Of a stretch of 64,000 nucleotides of DNA, positions 57,076-64,000 are shown in pieces. The DNA comes from Aedes albopictus (taxonomy: Eukaryota; Arthropoda; Insecta; Diptera; Culicidae), in NCBI RefSeq assembly GCF_035046485.1, contig NC_085137.1:448934980-448998979 (forward strand). Direction: 5' to 3'. The stretch's first letter is position 1; the number at the start of each line of letters is the position of its first letter. Under the pieces are notes generated by a model. It made no database searches, was not told the DNA's origin, and saw only the letters and a program-made list of their open reading frames with translations. The position numbers and the translations under genes were made by a program.

Positions 57076-58107
57076 CTAGTATTTATGGTTCTTCTCGAAG
57101 TACTTCATCTTTTCCTCTGGATTTGGCACAATCTATAAAAAAAACATAGAAGATATATTACATGAAAATGACAAATTCAAGTGCCCTGCGGCAACGATAC
57201 TTACCGTATCCTGACCAGGTTTCCATCCTGCCGGACACACCTCTCCGTGCTTGTCGGTATACTGGAAGGCTTGTACCAATCGTAGGGTTTCGTCGACCGA
57301 ACGGCCAACCGGTAAGTCATTCATGGTAATCTGCCGCAAAATACCGCGATCATCGATGATGAAGAGACCTCTGCAAAAAAGAATTCCTTATTTTAGTTCT
57401 TCTTGGCGTGATGTCCCCACTGGGACAAAGCCTGCTTCTCAGCATCTGTGACCACTTCCACAGTCACAGGCAGACCAGACAGAGCTTCCTCTTGTATCGA
57501 CTTTTCGAACCCTCTAAGCAAACTACCCTCTAGAAATCAGTGCACTAACTCCCCTAGTATGCTTAACCCGAGATACTCACCTCAGCGTATGGCCCAGGTC
57601 ATCCAGGTACACTCCGTAGTCCTTGGCGATGCTGTGCGTAATGTCGCTCACCAGTGGAATGTTGATCTTGCCCAGTCCGCCCTCCTTCCGCGGTGTGTTA
57701 ATCCACGCCAGATGCGTGAAGTGCGAGTCGATGCTGGCCGCAATCACCTCGGCGTTCAGCTTCCTAAATTCCTTTGCCCGGTCCGAGAAGGCCAGAATTT
57801 CCGTGGGGCACACGAAGGTAAAGTCCAACGGGTAGAAGAAGAACACCACATACTTGCCCCGGTAGTCGGACAGTTTAACCTTCTTGAAGGCCCCGTCCAC
57901 CACGGCGGTCGCTTCGAAGTTCGGCGCCGGCCGCGAGATTACCGCCTTGGTCCACTGGAGCTTATGATCCGCAGAGCGGACGTCCTCCTGGGGGTATACA
58001 TGACCTCCGGCAAACGAGTGGCAGGATCCCTCGTCATTTGCTACCGTCTGTTGAATCAAAGCAAACAAAGCACAAACGGTCACTAACAACATCCGGTAGG
58101 GCAGCAT
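57076..58107 (-). CDS. PRDX4: Secreted/ER 2-Cys peroxiredoxin (PRDX4/Jafrac2-like), 3 exons
   Basis: Coding exons on the - strand: 58,107-57,581, 57,370-57,205 and 57,132-57,076 (stop TAG), in frame to 249 residues. A hydrophobic N-terminus ([18 protein letters not shown]) is a signal peptide. The peroxidatic Cys lies in DFTFVCPTE (residue 100) and the resolving Cys in HGEVCPAG (residue 221); GGLG and the C-terminal YF motif (KYFEKNHKY) mark a hyperoxidation-sensitive typical 2-Cys enzyme. Role: reduces peroxides with a thiol donor, probably in the ER or secreted. The N-terminal extension with Cys 29 and the signal peptide separate it from cytosolic peroxiredoxins. A SINE fragment sits in intron 1. 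Symbol by family; the fly orthologue is Jafrac2. Confidence 0.92.
57395..57490 (-). mobile_element. Feilai-like SINE 3' fragment in peroxiredoxin intron 1
   Basis: TTCTTGGCGTGATGTCCCCA, ACTGGGACAAAGCC and ACCACTTCCACAG match the 3' body of the SINE at 11,590-11,865. The tRNA-like head is absent. Confidence 0.65.
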
Positions 58108-58540
58108 TTTTCTGTCAATTCCAGCGTTGATGACGAGGAGGAAATTGAATTAGCCACGCATACAAAAAAATCCACCAAACCGAACGCTTCACTGTAATCG
58201 GACTGGGAAAATCTAAGCACCAAGCAAATGAAACAGCTATAGAGCACCTAAACGGGCGCGGCGACAGAAGGTGGCGGTGATAAGCGCGTTTGGAAATTTT
58301 GATAAGAAAGTGCACGGCGACCAATTTCAGAGAAGCAACAAGGAAAAGAATCGCGAAGAGGACCGCGACGCGTTGGCTTTTCGATGTTTGGCCGGTTTCT
58401 GCTGATGGTGAGAGGATGGCTTTGAAGGCGAGTGATAAAAAGAGGCGTTGTTGTTGCGCTAGAAACTGTAAACCCCAGGAGGAGTGAGAAGATTCTCTCA
58501 AAATGGTGCTTTTGTTTACATCGCTGTTGATGAAAATGAA
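58108..58540 (-). promoter_or_regulatory. Peroxiredoxin 5' flank
   Basis: Sequence upstream of the start codon is likely 5'UTR and promoter. The + and - frames crossing it have no domain signature. No core element could be fixed. Confidence 0.35.
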
Positions 58541-58565
58541 CGGAAACGTGAGGAGATTCGGGAGA

Positions 58566-58730
58566 ATGGACTTATCCACCGATGAACCGAATTCATCGCA
58601 GCCCGAGAATTTTGACACTAGAGCGGGGTCTTTCCAATTAGAATTGAACGATTCTGATTGGGATTGGCCCCGCTCTAGTGTCAAAATTCTCGGGCCGCGA
58701 TGAATTCGGTTCATCGGTGGATAAGTCCAT
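58566..58730. repeat. Hairpin with 63-bp arms (one mismatch)
   Basis: 58,566-58,628 is mirrored by 58,668-58,730 with one difference (A/G). It includes TGAACCGAATTCATCGC and GAGAATTTTGACACTAGAGC, loop about 39 bp. Probably a MITE near the peroxiredoxin promoter. Confidence 0.75.
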
Positions 58731-59240
58731 CCCGTTAGAAAAATGAATTTTCTGGTGACCGAGGGGAAAGTAGATAGTAAATTTTGGGGTTTTCATTTTG
58801 TAATCAGGATACACTTTGGTTTAATTGGGTTGTTTAGTGAATGAAATATTGCTATTTTCTATGAGCCATTTTACGAAATGACAACAATGTTGATGATGAT
58901 ATTGGTTTTCACGCACGGGGATGCTACGGTGATATGATTTTGTTGCCGCTTATCGTGCGCAACCAGAGCTCACCAATACTAACATTCACTCAATACAGCA
59001 GCGGGTGCAAATGAAGAAAAACGCACTTTGGCAAAGAAAGTTTGCGAAAAGAAGTGTTGTGTATCGCCTTATAAAGAATCTACTCTATAGGAACTTGATT
59101 AAAATTCCGAAACTCTTAAATTCAAAACTATTGATTTATTCCGCTTTTTCATTCTAAACAAATTCTTGAGATCTAATATGAAATAAGCGTTTTGACCCGA
59201 TATCCCTCGTAAAAAGGTAAACATTCTACTTTCACGGTTG
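58731..59240. other. Intergenic DNA, no feature recognised
   Basis: AT-rich spacer between the hairpin and the LTR-like sequence. Confidence 0.35.
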
Positions 59241-59477
59241 TGTTGGTGAACATATTGACTGGAGTATTGTTACCTAACCATAATATTAAGCAGATACCAC
59301 AACCAGCCATAAATATTATAGCATATTTGAATTTGAATTGTATTTCCTATCAAAGTAGCCATGTGGTTCTGTGGTATCCATAGCAACGGAATTTTCACTC
59401 TGTAATTCTGAGTTTGTAATTAGCTTTCAATAAAATCAGACGCTTTGTAAAAGCACGTGTAAAAGTTAATCGCAACA
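59241..59477 (+). repeat. Possible 5' LTR
   Basis: It begins TGTTGGTGAACA and ends ATCGCAACA (TG...CA ends, TGTT/AACA inverted). It contains AATAAA at about 59,431 and is followed by a TTGGCGGCGAGG tract that could serve as a tRNA primer-binding site, 70 bases before gag. No matching 3' LTR was found in the window, so boundaries are inference. Confidence 0.4.
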
Positions 59478-59546
59478 GTTTTTGGCGGCGAGGTTTTAAG
59501 TAAAAAGACGAAAATCGAAGCCCACAGCAGCACCGAATCATTCAAA

Positions 59547-60695
59547 ATGGCTTGCGCAGGAGGAGAACCAGCTGGACAGCCGATCGAGAACATCCAAACG
59601 GCGATTTTCCACATCACCCAGCTTCTGCAGCGGATTGCAGCTCCGAATCAGCAGAATCCGGAACACACGCTGGAAGCGCTCTCCTCGAACATCAGCGAGT
59701 TCGTTTTCGACCCAGAAAATGGCGTCACATTCGAGAAGTGGTTCGCACGCTACACGGACCTTTTCGAAAGCGACGCACGCCATTTGGACGACGCAGCCAA
59801 AGTTCGTCTGCTGCTGCGAAAGTTGGATACCACCTCCCACAGCCGGTATCTTAACTACATCCTTCCGCGGCTGCCGAGGGATGTCACGTTCGACGACACG
59901 GTGAGCACGCTGAAAAAAATTTTCGGTGAGCAAACCTCACTTTTTCGCCGGCGGTTCCAGTGCCTTCAACTATCAAAAAGTGAGGGTGACATCATCACGT
60001 ACGGCGGACGAGTCAATCGAGCGTGCGAAGACTTCGATTTTGCGAACCTGACCATCGATCAGTTTAAATGTCTAGTTTTCGTCACCGGACTGAAGGCATC
60101 CAAGCACGCGGACATTCGAGCGCGATTGCTCACCCGGATGGAGCATGAGAGACCGGACGCACCAGTGACTCTTCAAACTCTCATCGACGAGTTCCAGCAG
60201 CTCGTTAATCTGAAGGCGGACACCAGCTTGATTGAGCATCCAGCCAGCTCGAAAGCAGCAGTTCACGCCGTCAGCGAGAAGAAGAGATCGAGCGACGCTC
60301 CGAGGCCCTCGTTCAAGCCGGAAGCCAAATTCCCGAAGACGCCCTGCTGGCAATGCGGGCAGATGCATTTTGTCAAGGAGTGCACATACAGCAGCCACCT
60401 CTGCAAATCATGCAACCGCGTGGGACATAAGGAGGGGTACTGCAGTTGCTTCACCAAGCCATCAAGCCCGACCGCTGGTGACAATTCCAACCAGAAGAAG
60501 GGTCCCCCTGATAAAAAATATCATAAAAATACTATAAATTTTATTGTTACAACACCATTTTTTCGAAAAATATTCACCATTATACGTATTGTAATTTACA
60601 CAGCACACTCACCATCACCCCTATTGTTCTATACCATTCGGCGAATGGTTAATGGCACTTTTACAATAAAAAATGGTGGTCGTTATGTATCTTAA
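59547..60695 (+). pseudogene. LTR-retrotransposon gag, truncated
   Basis: The frame starting at ATG 59,547 gives a gag-like protein: FEKWFARYTDLFESDARHLD and KVRLLLRKLDTTSHSRYLNY (capsid-like), then two zinc knuckles, CWQCGQMHFVKEC and CKSCNRVGHKEGYC, near residues 269-300. This architecture is typical of Ty3/gypsy-type gags in mosquitoes. Retroelement similarity stops near 60,514 (after KKGPPDKK) and the frame runs on through AT-rich sequence; protease and pol are missing. Confidence 0.8.
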
Positions 60696-61243
60696 CCATA
60701 AAATTTTGAGAAAATTTTCATACACTTTTTCGCGAAAAACAATAGAATGTATTGTGTTTTTATGAGACATTTTTAGGGCAATTTTCAAAAGAAAACAATA
60801 TATCTTAATGTTTTTTCATTGTTCTTACAATACAAATACAATTAATTGAATGGCGTCAAATGAATCGTTGTTACAATAAAAATACAATAATATTTGTTGT
60901 TATTTGTAAGCAGTTTTCGCTTTTGGAAATCCATAGAATTTATATTTCCCGCTAACATTTATATCCAGCATTTACGAGCACTAACGGCCGCCAGAATGAT
61001 ATGCACATTTTATGATAAGAATCAAACCCTCTGATGTCTGTCTGGTATGTATTGCTTGGCAGCTGTTGATAAGATCTATCTTCAATCTTTTCAAATAACT
61101 GCCAAATATCACAAGTCAGGCCTCAGGTCGTATGATCCATACCATAAATCGTTCACAATTTATGTGGCTATTAGTATCTGTAAATGCTGGAGAAAAATGT
61201 TACCGAGAAATATGAATTCTTTGGTTTTTCAAAGGCGAAATCT
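60515..61243. repeat. AT-rich sequence replacing pol
   Basis: TTACAATAAAAATACAATA-like and TTGTTACAACA motifs recur through this part. It is an unidentified AT-rich insertion or unrelated flank that ends the gag similarity. No gene. Confidence 0.4.
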
Positions 61244-62718
61244 GTTTACATTACAACAAATATATTTTTTTTTGAAGAGTGACCAGGTGGAGCTGCAGGA
61301 CAGCTGATAGCAAAGCCTGGACCCTTTCCCAACTTTCCCCCTACTAGGACCAATACTCACGATGGACTAGACGATGTCGTCAACTTGAGCAAAGTGTGTA
61401 GTAATTAGCATTGGGTCGTAGTAGTTTTTAAAAATACTGTTTTTAACTTTTCCCATCGCACTAGTGTTTTGATCGAATGGAAGCTCCAAAGATGATTTGA
61501 TAATTGAACAATATTTCAATAATCGAAAATCTCCGAGGTCACTGGACAACATTCAGAGATAAAAAAGGGTGTCAATGTCTATGTAAACGCCTTCAGAGTA
61601 CTATTCTTAAGAAATATACAAAGAGCAAAAAGAAAAAAAATGTATCGTAGCTAATTTTTAAAGATTTGATATTTCTGAAAATTATTCGAAGACAGCTACC
61701 AGAACTAGCGTTTTTAGCCGATATGGGCAACTAGTTTTTCTGACAGCTTCCCCAAACAATAATCAGATAATATCCTCAGTTATTTTATAATACATTCTGA
61801 AAATTATTTCAAGCTGATTACCAATAGTGTCAATAACCGATGTTAGTCATTGACAGCACCAGCATCATCCCCAAATAACTCTCATATTAGTGTTAGATAA
61901 CACTTTTTGAGCTTCCATTCGATATTGTAAAGAAATTTGTCAAACCCTATTTGTCAAAATATAGTCAATAATGTATCAAATTGTGTTTCTAATTCCGCTA
62001 GTCGTCTTCTGCATATCTGTGATCATCTCAGTCCAAAGTAATATTATATCCATCGTAACCCTTTACAATGTCAACCGTCCTAAGTCCTAACTAAATTCCT
62101 GCTTTTTTGATCAGTGAAATAATACCGCCTAAGATATAAAAGCAAAAAAGTTCAGTCAACTGATTTTTGTCAAAAATAAAAATGATAATGATTATTTGTC
62201 AACTTTTATAAATTCACAAAACCCATAAAAATAAGAAATACAAATATAAACTCCTATAATCAACAGTTTTATCTTTACCTAATCAGTCCATAATTTTCTA
62301 ATTGTAATGAATCTAATCTGTAAGGCTGTAAGTCAACTTATCCTAGCGTCCCCTGTCCTGTGTACTAACGAATTCAAGTAAGGAGTGATGAGTGTAACGC
62401 AGAGACCTCCTGCGTTACGTTAAATTTAACAATTATTGTTAAATTTGAGAAAATTCAAAGAATGCAAAGATTAGGTCTATGCAAGCTGAATTATAATTTG
62501 TTTTTGACTTGTGATAAATGCACAACGGATACTCCTTTGGTTCCCATTAGCACTTACGGCGATTCCTTCACTTGCGCTCAACTCGTAAACTAGATATATC
62601 TAGCTCAAAGTCCAAGCGGTGGAGAATGAACTGGCGCTAAAGTGCTAATGGGTTAAGCCCTCCCATCGCGTCAAGATCGAATATCCAGGGGGAGGGTTTA
62701 CATTACAACAAATATATT
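61244..62718 (-). mobile_element. 1.4-kb insertion flanked by a 23-bp direct repeat
   Basis: A 23-bp sequence starting GTTTACATTACAACAAATAT occurs at 61,244-61,266 and 62,696-62,718. The insert begins with an 8-T run directly after the first copy, as expected for a poly-A tail of a retroposon in - orientation. It has no recognisable coding region. A long target duplication plus a tail suggests LINE-mediated insertion of a non-coding or heavily decayed element. Confidence 0.6.
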
Positions 62719-63306
62719 GCATGTTTATTATAACCTCGGTTCAATTGACCCCATTAAACTAATTGTATTGGTATTGTTATCAATGGTAGTTTACTATTTA
62801 CTAGATTCCTTTAATTTATGTATTGGAAAACATTAGAAAAATCATTGTTCATCTTTTTCTTGTCGTAACATCCTCACTTGGCTAAAATCTGCTTTTCAGC
62901 TAGTTTTCTATAAGTACTTCCTCAGTTATTCATTGAGAGCTTCCTTTGCCAACACGGCTTGACGTCTGTCAGTCGTTTAAGTTTTAGCGAATAATATTCG
63001 ATAACCGAAACATCTACTGAACTCAAATTTAAAACGAAAACTATAAAAAAATATGTCAAGTAATTTTGTATTTGATTATACAAACATGATCCAAGCTACA
63101 ATAATATTTATTGTTATTTATTTGTTTCGAATTGTTTTTAAGTGTAATTGAGAAATAACCTCTTTTTAATAAAAAGTTCATGAGAACTTTGCATACACTT
63201 TTGCAACTATATAAAAACAACTTATATTAATTTTAACTGATAGTAATTTCAAATTATTATAGAACTATTGTAAAACAATCGAATCAATTAGTCACTAATA
63301 AAGCTA
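62719..63306. repeat. AT-rich spacer with SINE and MITE remnants
   Basis: A Feilai-like 3' fragment (TCTTGTCGTAACATCCTCAC, AGAGCTTCCTTTGCCAAC) lies at about 62,853-62,960, and GACGTCTGTCAGTCGTTT...TTCGATAACCGAAAC at about 62,965-63,010 echoes the element at 27,471-27,758. Confidence 0.5.
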
Positions 63307-63479
63307 ATGTTCACTTATTGTACGAACTATATGGGCTTGATTTCTATTGTAAAAAGTAACAATATATCTACTATGTGTTTTATTGTGAACAATAAAACCA
63401 GTCATGTGTTAATAATATTTACCATGTGTGGTACCTTGCAGGTGTTCATACCTAGTAGCCTAGTTGTATACATCTTGAT

Positions 63480-64000
63480 GTTGAGTAGTGAGTTATATAT
63501 ATTGAATGATTCGAGATTAGAGTGTTGTTGTGACGACCAGTCAGAGAGTGAGGGACAGAAGGATGCAGATTTAGCGGATTGTTCACGGTAACTGCGGAAG
63601 CCATTAGTGGCCGGATACGGAATATCCGGAACAGTTATTGGGGCGTCAGTTGGAATCTCACAGTGGCGACAAGGATTGGCGATTGAAATTGGTAAGGAGA
63701 TAAAGTGTTTAGGATGGACAGCTTTAACGATATCGCGATTAACATTATGGATTGGCCGGAAGAATGCAAGGACAAGTAGGATCCTGTTTTGCAATCAAAA
63801 AGGCTTGGTTTTTAGTACTGGCTGGTGAAAGTAGAAGATGCATTAAGTGTGAGGTTTACTGAATAAATACGCAACTGATTTCCGAAATTCTTCAGGATGG
63901 TGATTGAAAACAAGGCTGCAGTATTAAACAATAGTGTTTTTCATTGCTGGTGTGATTTATGCATTTTTGCAGAAATGTACAGTGGTCCCGGAGACCGAAA
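63480..64000 (+). other. Possible LTR-retrotransposon leader at window edge
   Basis: The sequence CTCACAGTGGCGACAAGGAT (about 63,658-63,677) resembles a primer-binding-site region that follows an LTR, and the upstream GAGAGTGAGGGACAG stretch resembles an LTR 3' part. The window ends before any gag could be confirmed. Confidence 0.25.

Noticed and set aside
57448..58086. 212-codon + strand frame
   Set aside because: It is antisense to peroxiredoxin exon 1.

Overview
The window is nuclear DNA of a mosquito, most likely Aedes (culicine). Genes are split by GT-AG introns; introns and spacers are packed with transposable elements; and the repeats are ones typical of Aedes: Feilai-like tRNA-derived SINEs, BEL/Pao, LOA, R1 and RTE (JAM1-like) retroelements, many MITEs, and a degenerate 12-bp repeat. 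Nothing bacterial, viral or CRISPR-like is present. Species assignment is inference from repeat content.

Four host protein genes can be assembled from exons. (1) A PREP/PKNOX-class TALE homeobox gene on the + strand, coding 422..19349 in eight exons, with introns of 8.9 kb and 8.1 kb swollen by transposons. (2) INTS14 (Integrator subunit, VWA9) on the - strand, coding 56024 to 43337 in four exons with a 10.8-kb first intron. (3) DNAJC2 (zuotin/MPP11) on the - strand, 51695..49406, two exons, lying wholly inside INTS14 intron 1 on the same strand. (4) A secreted/ER 2-Cys peroxiredoxin (PRDX4/Jafrac2-like) on the - strand, 58107..57076, three exons, about 1 kb upstream of INTS14.

Layout: 1-19.35 kb, PKNOX and its repeat-filled introns; 19.35-25.4 kb, PKNOX 3' flank and a decayed LOA retrotransposon carrying four nested DNA elements; 25.4-30.2 kb, nested DNA elements and foldbacks; 30.6-33.25 kb, A-rich sequence of low repeat content that may be a distal 3'UTR; 33.4-36.8 kb, a 12-bp-period repeat; 36.85-40.2 kb, an almost full-length but broken RTE-clade LINE; 40.2-43.3 kb, spacer with MITEs; 43.3-56.0 kb, INTS14 with nested DNAJC2 and a set of nested hAT-like and TA-flanked elements; 56-58.7 kb, a perfect 105-bp-arm palindrome, the peroxiredoxin and a second hairpin; 59.2-64 kb, an LTR-retrotransposon gag fragment and AT-rich repeats including an insertion flanked by a 23-bp direct repeat.

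The host genes do not form a pathway: one transcription factor, one RNA-processing subunit, one ribosome-associated co-chaperone and one ER peroxidase. The most informative signals are the same-strand nested gene, an optional in-frame 63-bp intron in PKNOX, the perfect palindrome, and several inverted-repeat element families whose insertion histories can be read from target-site duplications. I found no convincing undescribed multigene system.
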